A stretch of 7,765 nt of DNA from Streptococcus oralis (lineage in GTDB: Bacteria > Bacillota > Bacilli > Lactobacillales > Streptococcaceae). The translations under genes and the position numbers were made by a program. Under the pieces are notes generated by a model. It had not been told where the DNA came from, did no database searches, and saw only the letters and a program-made list of their open reading frames with translations. The stretch spans positions 1 to 7,765 of the forward strand of contig CAJPKC010000049.1 in the NCBI GenBank assembly GCA_905370255.1, given 5' to 3'. Positions 1 through 5,980 of this stretch are shown piece by piece. Numbering within the stretch: the first letter of the stretch is position 1; the number at the start of each line of letters is the position of its first letter.

Positions 1-610
1 TTATGTTCCCCGTATTGGTCGTACAGGACGTGCAGGTAAGTCAGGTCAGTCTATTACCTTCGTTTCACCAAATGAAATGGGTTATCTACAAATCATTGAG
101 AACTTGACTAAGAAACGCATGAAAGGTCTCAAACCTGCAAGTGCAGAAGAAGCCTTCCAAGCTAAGAAGAAAGTTGCTCTTAAGAAAATTGAACGTGATT
201 TTGCTAATGAGGAGATTCGTAGCAACTTTGAGAAGTTTGGCAAGGATGCTCGTCAATTGGCCTCAGAATTCAGCCCAGAAGAATTGGCCATGTATATCCT
301 CAGCTTAACGGTTCAAGATCCAGATAGTCTTCCTGAGGTTGAGATTGCTCGTGAAAAACCTTTACCATTTAAACCATCTGGTGGTGGCTTCGGTGGCAAA
401 GGCAAGGGTGGTCGAGGAGGCCGTCGTGGGGACGACCGTCGAGACCGTGATCGCCGTGGCAATGGACGTCGTGATGACTATCGTAAAGGTGGACGTTCAA
501 AGGATCGCTTTGATAAAGAGAAGCGTTACCGCAAGGACACTAAAAAACCACGCAATACTTCAAGCGAGAAGAAAACAGGCTTTGTGATTCGTAACAAAGG
601 AGATAAATAA
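1..610 (+). CDS. cshA: DEAD-box ATP-dependent RNA helicase, CshA type (3' part only)
   Basis: The left edge cuts this gene; the frame is read from base 2, giving the last 202 residues before TAA at 608-610. It begins in helicase motif VI of the second RecA-like domain (RIGRTGRAG at bases 11-37), whose arginines contact ATP. A helical region follows, then a basic low-complexity tail (about bases 380-600) rich in Arg, Gly and Asp, with GGRGGRRGDDRR-type stretches typical of the RNA-binding tails of CshA/DeaD proteins in Firmicutes. Such proteins unwind RNA duplexes in ribosome assembly and mRNA decay, often with the degradosome and in the cold. The residue before the motif VI arginine is Pro (CCC at 8-10) where DEAD-box proteins nearly always have His. 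The catalytic first domain lies outside the window. An internal ATG at 77 is not the start, because homologous sequence continues upstream in frame. Confidence 0.9.
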   Translation, partial: YVPRIGRTGRAGKSGQSITFVSPNEMGYLQIIENLTKKRMKGLKPASAEEAFQAKKKVALKKIERDFANEEIRSNFEKFGKDARQLASEFSPEELAMYILSLTVQDPDSLPEVEIAREKPLPFKPSGGGFGGKGKGGRGGRRGDDRRDRDRRGNGRRDDYRKGGRSKDRFDKEKRYRKDTKKPRNTSSEKKTGFVIRNKGDK

Positions 611-614
611 CAAA

Positions 615-647
615 AAAAGCGGTTCACTGAGGTGGATCGCTTTTATA
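615..647 (+). terminator. Rho-independent terminator of the helicase gene
   Basis: The arms at 616-627 and 632-643 form a 12-bp stem with two G-U pairs around the tetraloop TGAG (628-631). A short T run (641-644) and an AT stretch follow. It starts five bases after the helicase stop codon. The T run is short, so termination may be partial. Confidence 0.75.
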
Positions 648-791
648 TATAAGGAGACCGAGAGTCATATGAAAAAGTAATACGAGAAGTTTGTATTTAT
701 AAATTTGTTATCTTGTAATATTATTCTATCAAAAAATCAGGAAGCTGTCAATAAGAAAATTATAAAAAATAGGAAAAATTTTCGAATACAC

Positions 792-807
792 TTGAATTGC
801 AATTCAA
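792..807. repeat. Perfect 16-bp palindrome upstream of codY
   Basis: TTGAATTG (792-799) is followed directly by its reverse complement CAATTCAA (800-807) with no spacer. It lies five bases upstream of the CodY box and about 22 bases upstream of the codY -35. The geometry suits a dimeric DNA-binding protein. It does not match the CodY consensus well, and I cannot name a regulator. Confidence 0.5.
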
Positions 808-812
808 TAAAC

Positions 813-827
813 AATTTTCAGATAATT
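813..827. promoter_or_regulatory. CodY box upstream of codY (autoregulation)
   Basis: AATTTTCAGATAATT matches the published CodY consensus AATTTTCWGAAAATT at 14 of 15 positions; the only mismatch is T for A at base 823. It ends one base before the codY -35 hexamer, a position where bound CodY should block RNA polymerase. Negative autoregulation of codY is known in lactococci and streptococci; here it is inferred from the site. Confidence 0.75.
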
Positions 828-828
828 G

Positions 829-857
829 TTGAAAAAGTCAGAATTTTATGATATAAT
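829..857 (+). promoter_or_regulatory. Extended -10 promoter of codY
   Basis: The -35 is TTGAAA (829-834) and the -10 is TATAAT (852-857), separated by exactly 17 bp. TG at 849-850 stands one base before the -10, which makes it an extended -10 promoter. The start codon is about 27 bases downstream of the -10, leaving a short leader. Confidence 0.85.
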
Positions 858-883
858 GAAAGCGATTATATGCGAGGTAAAAA

Positions 884-1672
884 ATGGCACATTTATTAGA
901 AAAAACAAGAAAAATCACATCAATGTTAAAACGTTCGGAGGAGCAATTACAAGATGAGCTTCCTTATAATGCCATTACACGTCAATTAGCAGATATTATT
1001 GACTGTAACGCTTGTATTGTGAATAGCAAGGGTCGTTTGTTGGGCTACTTTATGCGCTACAAAACTAATAATGACCGAGTAGAGCAATTCTTCCAATCAA
1101 AGACTTTCCCAGAAGATTATGTGCAAGGTGCGAACATGATCTACGATACGGAGGCCAATCTTCCAGTAGAGCATGATTTGACAATTTTCCCAACTGAGAG
1201 TCGTTCTGATTTCCCAGATGGTTTGACAACGATTGCTCCAATCCATGTCTCTGGTATTCGCTTGGGTTCTTTGATTATTTGGCGTAATGATAAAAAGTTT
1301 GAAGAAGATGATTTGATTCTGGTTGAGATTGCCAGTACAGTAGTAGGAATTCAACTCTTGAACTTCCAACGTGAGGAAGATGAGAAAAATATTCGTCGTC
1401 GTACGGCTGTAACTATGGCGGTCAATACACTTTCTTACTCTGAACTTAGAGCAGTATCGGCTATTCTAGCTGAATTAAATGGTAATGAAGGTCAATTAAC
1501 AGCCTCAGTCATTGCAGATCGTATCGGTATTACACGTTCGGTGATTGTCAATGCTCTGCGTAAACTCGAATCAGCAGGGATTATTGAAAGTCGTTCTCTT
1601 GGTATGAAAGGAACTTATCTCAAAGTTCTAATCCCAGATATTTTTGAAGAAGTGAAAAAGAGGGACTATTAA
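884..1672 (+). CDS. codY: GTP- and branched-chain amino acid-sensing global regulator CodY
   Basis: This 262-residue protein has the usual length of streptococcal CodY and matches it from end to end. The N-terminal GAF-like domain (about 1-155) binds branched-chain amino acids. A winged helix-turn-helix lies near the C-terminus (about 203-235), with [20 protein letters not shown] as the recognition region at 207-226. CodY represses amino acid uptake and biosynthesis genes, and in streptococci also virulence and competence functions, when nutrients are plentiful. The ATG at 884 is chosen because GAGGT (874-878) sits five bases upstream and the protein begins with the family's [12 protein letters not shown] CodY box and a strong promoter lie directly upstream. 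The stop codon overlaps the next start by one base, so codY and the nicotinamidase gene are probably co-transcribed and translationally coupled. Confidence 0.97.
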   Translation: MAHLLEKTRKITSMLKRSEEQLQDELPYNAITRQLADIIDCNACIVNSKGRLLGYFMRYKTNNDRVEQFFQSKTFPEDYVQGANMIYDTEANLPVEHDLTIFPTESRSDFPDGLTTIAPIHVSGIRLGSLIIWRNDKKFEEDDLILVEIASTVVGIQLLNFQREEDEKNIRRRTAVTMAVNTLSYSELRAVSAILAELNGNEGQLTASVIADRIGITRSVIVNALRKLESAGIIESRSLGMKGTYLKVLIPDIFEEVKKRDY

Positions 1673-2247
1673 TGGCTAAGGCACTAATTTCTATTGACTA
1701 TACAGAAGATTTTGTAGCGGATCATGGGAAACTGACTGCGGGTGCTCCAGCTCAAGCAATATCTGATGATATATATGGGGTGACTAAAAAGGCTTTTGAA
1801 CGTGGAGATTATATCTTTTTTACCATCGATGCCCATGAAGAAAATGATGTTTTTCATCCTGAAAGTAAACTATTCCCGCCACATAATATTATTGGGACTA
1901 GTGGACGAAACTTGTATGGCAAGCTAGCAGAATTCTATCAGGAACATGCTGATGATAGTCGTGTTTTCTGGATGGATAAGCGTCACTATTCAGCATTTTC
2001 TGGAACAGATTTGGATATCCGTCTCAGAGAGCGTAAAGTGGATACTGTCATTTTGACAGGAGTTCTTACAGATATCTGTGTCTTGCATACGGCCATTGAT
2101 GCTTATAATCTTGGTTATCAGATAGAAGTTGTCAAACCAGCAGTTGCATCCATTTGGCCTGAAAATCATGCCTTTGCACTTGGACATTTCAAGAATACAC
2201 TTGGTGCGAAATTGGTTGATGAAAATTTGCTTGAAATTACAGAATAA
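1672..2247 (+). CDS. pncA: Nicotinamidase (isochorismatase-like cysteine hydrolase)
   Basis: The 191-residue cytoplasmic enzyme probably converts nicotinamide to nicotinate plus ammonia, feeding the Preiss-Handler route to NAD. The catalytic triad of the family is visible: Asp9 (ISIDYTEDF), Lys103 (MDKRHYSAF) and Cys136 (LTGVLTDICVLHT). Metal-binding residues are Asp53 and His55 (TIDAHEEND) and His71 (FPPHN). The LTG-V--D-C segment at 128-136 carries the cis-peptide region typical of the fold. The ATG shares its A with the codY stop (TAATG), and AAGAGGGA (1658-1665) inside codY serves as ribosome binding site. Triad and metal residues together favour nicotinamidase over other isochorismatase-like hydrolases, but activity is not shown by sequence alone. 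An 8-bp inverted repeat surrounds the stop codon, and no clear terminator follows. Confidence 0.9.
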   Translation: MAKALISIDYTEDFVADHGKLTAGAPAQAISDDIYGVTKKAFERGDYIFFTIDAHEENDVFHPESKLFPPHNIIGTSGRNLYGKLAEFYQEHADDSRVFWMDKRHYSAFSGTDLDIRLRERKVDTVILTGVLTDICVLHTAIDAYNLGYQIEVVKPAVASIWPENHAFALGHFKNTLGAKLVDENLLEITE

Positions 2248-2258
2248 TACATTTCAAG
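2230..2258 (+). repeat. Inverted repeat spanning the pncA stop codon
   Basis: CTTGAAAT (2230-2237) and ATTTCAAG (2251-2258) are exact reverse complements with a 13-base loop containing the TAA stop. The stem is AT-rich and no T run follows, so it is a poor terminator. It might protect the mRNA 3' end, or it may be chance. Transcription from codY may therefore continue towards the tRNA gene. Confidence 0.3.
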
Positions 2259-2280
2259 ATGAAAAAATCTGAAAAAAGTG

Positions 2281-2309
2281 TTGACAATTTTTTTCAAAGT
2301 TGATATACT
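2281..2309 (+). promoter_or_regulatory. Promoter of the tRNA-Leu gene
   Basis: A consensus -35 TTGACA (2281-2286) and -10 TATACT (2304-2309) are separated by 17 bp. TG at 2301-2302 gives an extended -10. The mature tRNA starts 15 bases after the -10, leaving a leader of only about 8-9 bases, as is common for single tRNA genes. Confidence 0.88.
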
Positions 2310-2324
2310 AGTAAAGTAATCGAC

Positions 2325-2410
2325 GCGGGGATGGCGGAATTGGCAGACGCGCAGGACTAAGGATCCTGTGACCGCTTTAGGTCGTGAGGGTTCAAGTCCC
2401 TCTCTCCGCA
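2325..2410 (+). tRNA. tRNA-Leu, anticodon AAG
   Basis: The gene folds as an 86-base class II tRNA. The acceptor stem is GCGGGGA (2325-2331) with TCTCCGC (2403-2409), including one G-U pair, followed by discriminator A at 2410. The anticodon stem is CAGGA (2352-2356) with TCCTG (2364-2368), and the loop CTAAGGA places anticodon AAG at 2359-2361. A long variable arm (2369-2385) has the stem GACC/GGTC. The T arm is GAGGG, TTCAAGT, CCCTC (2386-2402). The long variable arm, discriminator A and anticodon all indicate leucine. The 3' CCA is not encoded and must be added by CCA transferase. The A at position 34 would normally be deaminated to inosine by TadA, allowing CUU and CUC to be read. Confidence 0.95.
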
Positions 2411-2418
2411 TAGTAGTG

Positions 2419-2446
2419 AGCTAGCTTTGGCTAGCTTTTTATTTTT
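2419..2446 (+). terminator. Terminator of the tRNA-Leu gene
   Basis: AGCTAGC (2419-2425) and GCTAGCT (2430-2436) form a 7-bp stem with loop TTTG, followed by a T-rich tail (2437-2446, one A inside). It lies eight bases after the tRNA 3' end. Confidence 0.85.
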
Positions 2447-2450
2447 CATC

Positions 2451-2482
2451 AAAAAGAGCAAAAATATTTTTGCTCTTTTTTT
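2451..2482. terminator. 30-bp perfect palindrome, probable bidirectional terminator
   Basis: Bases 2451-2480 form a perfect palindrome with its axis between 2465 and 2466. The outer arms are AAAAAGAGC (2451-2459) and GCTCTTTTT (2472-2480), so a T run follows the GC-containing stem on both strands. It stands just after the tRNA terminator and before the vex1 promoter, insulating the vex operon from upstream transcription. The inner part is all A/T, so the RNA stem is long but weak apart from the GAGC/GCTC segment. Confidence 0.65.
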
Positions 2483-2485
2483 GGT

Positions 2486-2519
2486 ATTTCATAAACATTT
2501 CATATTTGAATATTATAAT
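2486..2519 (+). promoter_or_regulatory. Putative vex1 promoter with direct repeat in place of a -35
   Basis: A perfect -10, TATAAT (2514-2519), stands about 26 bases before the vex1 start, but no -35-like hexamer is found at 16-18 bp. The expected -35 position lies within a direct repeat, ATTTCATA at 2486-2493 and again at 2497-2504, an 11-bp offset of about one helical turn. OmpR/PhoB-family regulators bind such repeats, and VncR, encoded downstream, belongs to that family. The -10 is seen; its use and the regulator are inferred. Confidence 0.5.
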
Positions 2520-2544
2520 GGTTTTACAAATATGGAGGTGCTAT

Positions 2545-3822
2545 ATGAATCCCACTCAAAGAGCTTGGGCTTACGTCAGCAGAAAACGACTGAGAAGTCT
2601 CATATTATTCTTGATTCTATTTGTCTTATTGGCTGGAATATCGGCTTGTCTGACGCTTATGAAGTCCAACAAAACAGTAGAAAATAATCTCTATCGCTCA
2701 TTGAATACGTCTTTTTCTATTAAAAGAATAGAAGCAGATCAGACCTTTCAACTGTCTCAACTAGATGACCTTAAAAAGATAAAGGGTCTTGAGAAGATTT
2801 CACCTGAGCTAGAAACAATAGCTAAGTTAACTGACAAAGAAGTGGTTACTGGAGAACAAAGTATTCAACGGGATGATTTGACAGAGGCTGAAAAAAATCT
2901 CATCACTTTAATTGCATTAGAAGATTCTTCCAAGGATGTTTCTTTTACAAGTTCCGCCTTTACCCTTAAAGAAGGAAGACATATCGAAAAAGGGGATCGT
3001 AAAAAAATCTTAATCCATGAAGATTTGGCCAAGAAAAACAATCTAAAGCTAGGAGATAAGATTAGTTTAAATCCTGGTCAAGTTGAAGGAAATAGTGGAC
3101 AAAGGCTAGACTATGAAATCGTAGGTATTTTCTCAGGTCAGAAGCAAGAAAAATTCACTGGTCTTAGCTCAGATTTTAGTGAAAACACGGTCTATACAGA
3201 CTACGAAAGTAGCCAAACTCTTCTTGGAAATAAGGAAGCTCAAGTAACTGCCGCTCGTTTTTATTTAGAAAATCCAAAAGATATGGATAGTATCATTCAA
3301 GAGGTTGAAAAGTTATCTCTGGAAACGAAAGGTTATCAAGTTGAAAAGGAAAATAAGGCTTTTGAACAAATCAAGGATTCAGTTTCGACCTTCCAAACCT
3401 TCCTACAGATTTTCCTCTATGGCATTATGATTGCTGGTGTAGGAGCGCTGATCTTGGTCTTGTCACTTTGGTTACGAGAGCGAGTCTACGAGGTTGGTAT
3501 TTTATTGGCACTAGGTAAAGGGAAAATAGCAATCTTTAGCCAATTCTGCCTGGAAGTCATCCTAGTTTCATTGGCATCTATTCTGCCTGCATTTGTAGCT
3601 GGAAATGCCATTACTTCCTATCTCTTGAAGACTGTACTAGCAAGCGGTGACCAAGCTGCACTACAAGATACTCTGGCAAAGGCAACGAATCTTACAACAA
3701 GTCTTCTATCATTTGGAGAATCTTATATTTTCCTACTTATAATTAGCTGCTTGTCAGTTGCACTTTGTTTCCTATTTTTATTTAGAAAATCACCGAAAGA
3801 AATTTTATCATCCATCAGTTAA
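2545..3822 (+). CDS. vex1: ABC transporter permease Vex1 (FtsX/MacB-type)
   Basis: This 425-residue membrane protein has the FtsX/MacB permease layout: one N-terminal transmembrane segment (about 17-39), a long extracellular domain (about 40-285), then three segments (about 287-309, 334-356 and 393-414). The cytoplasmic loop RERVYEVGILLALGKGK (311-327) is the conserved site that couples FtsX-type permeases to their ATPase. The start at 2545 is chosen over an in-frame ATG at 2470 because GGAGGTG (2534-2540) precedes it, it fits the family N-terminus (MNPTQRAWAYVSRKRLRSL), and the earlier ATG lies inside a terminator palindrome upstream of the -10. It is a paralogue of Vex3; the extracellular EG-H--------I--H-DLA----LK-GDK pattern is shared. 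It probably pairs with Vex3 as a heterodimeric exporter driven by Vex2. In pneumococcus the locus has been linked to vancomycin tolerance; the substrate is unsettled. Confidence 0.92.
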   Translation: MNPTQRAWAYVSRKRLRSLILFLILFVLLAGISACLTLMKSNKTVENNLYRSLNTSFSIKRIEADQTFQLSQLDDLKKIKGLEKISPELETIAKLTDKEVVTGEQSIQRDDLTEAEKNLITLIALEDSSKDVSFTSSAFTLKEGRHIEKGDRKKILIHEDLAKKNNLKLGDKISLNPGQVEGNSGQRLDYEIVGIFSGQKQEKFTGLSSDFSENTVYTDYESSQTLLGNKEAQVTAARFYLENPKDMDSIIQEVEKLSLETKGYQVEKENKAFEQIKDSVSTFQTFLQIFLYGIMIAGVGALILVLSLWLRERVYEVGILLALGKGKIAIFSQFCLEVILVSLASILPAFVAGNAITSYLLKTVLASGDQAALQDTLAKATNLTTSLLSFGESYIFLLIISCLSVALCFLFLFRKSPKEILSSIS

Positions 3823-3835
3823 TAAAGGAGAAATT

Positions 3836-4483
3836 ATGACTTTACTACAATTACAAGATCTTACTTATCGTTACAAGAACACTGCAGAAGCTGTATTATA
3901 TAAAATCAATTACGATTTTGAACCTGGCAAGTTTTATAGTATTATCGGAGAATCAGGAGCTGGGAAGTCAACACTCTTATCTCTATTAGCAGGACTTGAT
4001 AGCCCAGTCGAAGGAGCTATCTTATTCGAAGGCAAGGATATTCGTGAACAAGGTTATTCTTATCATCGCATGCACCATATCTCGCTAGTTTTCCAAAACT
4101 ATAACTTGATTGATTATCTTTCTCCATTGGAAAATATCCGCTTGGTTAATAAAAAAGCTAGCAAGGATACCCTTCTTGAACTTGGTTTAGATGAAAGTCA
4201 AATCAAGCGGAATGTTCTCCAATTATCAGGTGGACAGCAACAACGGGTTGCCATTGCTCGTAGTCTTGTATCGGAAGCACCAGTGATTTTAGCAGATGAA
4301 CCAACAGGAAACTTGGATCCTAAGACTGCTGGAGATATCATTGATTTGCTCAAATCTCTTGCTGAGAAAACAGGCAAGTGTGTGATCGTTGTGACCCACA
4401 GCAAGGAAGTAGCACAGGCGTCAGATATTACACTGGAATTGAAGAATAAGAAACTGACTGAAACAAGAAAAAATAGTAACTAA
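3836..4483 (+). CDS. vex2: ABC transporter ATP-binding protein Vex2
   Basis: This 215-residue cytoplasmic ATPase powers the Vex1/Vex3 permeases. All ABC motifs are present: Walker [10 protein letters not shown] (38-46), Q-loop Gln87 in VFQNYN, signature LSGGQQQR (130-137), Walker B VILADEP (150-156) with catalytic Glu155, D-loop NLD (159-161) and H-loop His188 in VVTHSKE. The length and the [15 protein letters not shown] block place it in the MacB/LolD-like family, which works with FtsX-type permeases. The start at 3836 is supported by AAAGGAG (3824-3830) five bases upstream. An in-frame ATG at 3758 would overlap vex1 by 65 bases and has no family support. It lies 13 bases after vex1, clearly in the same operon. 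Confidence 0.96.
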   Translation: MTLLQLQDLTYRYKNTAEAVLYKINYDFEPGKFYSIIGESGAGKSTLLSLLAGLDSPVEGAILFEGKDIREQGYSYHRMHHISLVFQNYNLIDYLSPLENIRLVNKKASKDTLLELGLDESQIKRNVLQLSGGQQQRVAIARSLVSEAPVILADEPTGNLDPKTAGDIIDLLKSLAEKTGKCVIVVTHSKEVAQASDITLELKNKKLTETRKNSN

Positions 4484-4530
4484 AACTTTTAAACATATTA
4501 AAAACGGAAGTAAATCTAGAAAGGAATCTT

Positions 4531-5910
4531 ATGTTACACAACGCATTTGCCTATGTCACAAGAAAATTTTTTAAGTCGCTTGTGATCTTTCTTATCATTC
4601 TCTTGATGGCTAGTTTGAGTTTGGTCGGCTTGTCTATCAAGGGTGCGACAGCCAAGGCTTCTCAAGAAACCTTTAAAAATATCACCAATAGTTTCTCCAT
4701 GCAAATCAACCGTAGGGTCAATCAAGGTACTCCACGTGGTGCTGGGAATATCAAGGGTGAAGATATCAAAAAAATTACTGAGAATAAGGCCATTGAATCC
4801 TACATCAAACGGATTAATGCTATCGGTGATTTGACAGGCTATGAACTGATTGAAACGCCTGAAACCAAGAAAAATCTAACTGCAGATCGAGCTCAACGTT
4901 TTGGAAGTAGCTTGATGATAACAGGAGTCAATGACTCTTCTAAAGAAGACAAGTTTGTGTCAGGCTCTTACAAACTGGTCGAAGGTGAGCATTTAACAAA
5001 CGATGACAAATACCAAATTCTCATGCACAAAGACTTGGCTGCTAAACATGGCTGGAAAGTTGGCGACAAGGTCAAACTGAACTCCAATATCTACGATGCA
5101 GATAATGAAAAAGGAGCCAAGGAAACAGTAGAAGTAACGATCAAAGGACTTTTTGATGGACATAACAAATCTGCTGTGACCTACTCACAAGAACTTTATG
5201 AGAATACAGCTATCACAGATATTCACACAGCTGCCCAACTCTATGGTTATACAGAAGATACAGCTATTTATGGAGATGCTACCTTCTTTGTAGCTGGAGA
5301 TAAGAACCTAGATACTGTCATGCAAGAATTAGGGTCTATCAACGGTATCAACTGGAAGATGTATAGCTTGATTAAGAGTTCATCTAACTATCCTGCCCTT
5401 GAACAATCTATCTCAGGCATGTACAAGATGGCTAATCTTCTCTTCTGGGGTAGCTTGAGCTTCTCTGTTCTTCTACTTGCTCTCTTACTGACACTATGGA
5501 TTAACGCCCGTCGTAAAGAGGTTGGAATTCTCCTTTCAATTGGTCTAAAACAAGCAAGTATTCTAGGACAATTTATCACAGAAGCAGTTATGATTGCAAT
5601 TCCAGCACTAATTTCAGCTTACTTCTTAGCTAACTATACTGCTCGTACTATTGGAAATACTGTTCTTGCAAATGTCACATCAGATGTGGCTAAGCAGGCT
5701 AGTAAGGCAGCCCAAGCCTCTAATCTTGGTGGTGGTGCAGAAGTTGACGGCTTTAGCAAGACACTTTCAAGTTTGGATATTTCCATTCAACCTTCTGACT
5801 TTGCTATCATCTTTGTACTTGGATTGGTTCTTGTGGTATTAGTTATGGCACTTGCTTCAAGCAATCTCCTCTTTAAACAACCAAAAGAACTTTTGATAGA
5901 TAGTGAATAA
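4531..5910 (+). CDS. vex3: ABC transporter permease Vex3 (FtsX/MacB-type)
   Basis: This 459-residue permease has the same layout as Vex1: a transmembrane segment at about 15-36, an extracellular domain of some 260 residues, then segments at about 301-323, 347-367 and 424-446. The coupling loop is NARRKEVGILLSIGLKQAS (325-343). The N-terminus (AFAYVTRKFFKSL) resembles that of Vex1 (AWAYVSRKRLRSL), showing an ancient duplication. Compared with Vex1 it has a longer loop between the last two segments (about 370-420), rich in Ala, Ser and Gly. AAAGGAA (4520-4526) is the ribosome binding site. It follows vex2 by 47 bases, a gap with no terminator, so vex1-vex2-vex3 form one transcription unit. A terminator-like hairpin begins seven bases after the stop. 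Confidence 0.92.
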   Translation: MLHNAFAYVTRKFFKSLVIFLIILLMASLSLVGLSIKGATAKASQETFKNITNSFSMQINRRVNQGTPRGAGNIKGEDIKKITENKAIESYIKRINAIGDLTGYELIETPETKKNLTADRAQRFGSSLMITGVNDSSKEDKFVSGSYKLVEGEHLTNDDKYQILMHKDLAAKHGWKVGDKVKLNSNIYDADNEKGAKETVEVTIKGLFDGHNKSAVTYSQELYENTAITDIHTAAQLYGYTEDTAIYGDATFFVAGDKNLDTVMQELGSINGINWKMYSLIKSSSNYPALEQSISGMYKMANLLFWGSLSFSVLLLALLLTLWINARRKEVGILLSIGLKQASILGQFITEAVMIAIPALISAYFLANYTARTIGNTVLANVTSDVAKQASKAAQASNLGGGAEVDGFSKTLSSLDISIQPSDFAIIFVLGLVLVVLVMALASSNLLFKQPKELLIDSE

Positions 5911-5916
5911 AAAACC

Positions 5917-5963
5917 TGCTACCTATTCTCAGTCAAATGAGATATAATATAGGTAGCATTTTT
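5917..5963 (+). terminator. vex operon terminator overlapping a -10 box for vncR
   Basis: TGCTACCTAT (5917-5926) pairs with ATAGGTAGCA (5949-5958) in a 10-bp stem, and an inner 5-bp stem (TCTCA 5927-5931, TGAGA 5938-5942) closes a 6-base loop. A run of five T (5959-5963) follows, and A bases precede the left arm, so it could act on both strands. The only bulge is the six bases 5943-5948, which read TATAAT. Confidence 0.7.
5943..5948 (+). promoter_or_regulatory. Putative -10 box of the vncRS promoter
   Basis: TATAAT is a perfect -10 hexamer 32 bases before the vncR start codon, and it forms the bulge of the vex terminator hairpin. No good -35 is seen 16-18 bp upstream, so the promoter would be weak or would need an activator. 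Read-through from vex3 is the alternative source of vncRS mRNA. Confidence 0.45.
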
Positions 5964-5980
5964 GATAGAAAAGGATTTAT

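Noticed and set aside
339..587. Plus-strand ORF of 82 codons inside the helicase tail
   Set aside because: It is an alternative frame of the Arg/Gly-rich repeat region; the helicase frame is well supported.
842..856. Possible second CodY box over the codY -10
   Set aside because: It has five mismatches to the 15-base consensus, too weak to call beside the strong site at 813-827.
2166..2411. Minus-strand ORF of 81 codons across the tRNA and the pncA 3' end
   Set aside because: It covers the tRNA gene in antisense, as spurious ORFs over tRNAs often do, and has no ribosome binding site or motif.
2470..2544. In-frame N-terminal extension of vex1 from an ATG at 2470
   Set aside because: The ATG lies inside the 30-bp palindrome, upstream of the -10 box, with no ribosome binding site. 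The start at 2545 has GGAGGTG and the family N-terminus.
3758..3835. In-frame N-terminal extension of vex2 from an ATG at 3758
   Set aside because: It would overlap the end of vex1 and adds residues foreign to ABC ATPases. The start at 3836 has a strong ribosome binding site.
4487..4503. AT-only inverted repeat (TTTTAA, TTAAAA) between vex2 and vex3
   Set aside because: Six A/T pairs with no GC and no T run would not terminate transcription; it is expected by chance in such AT-rich DNA.
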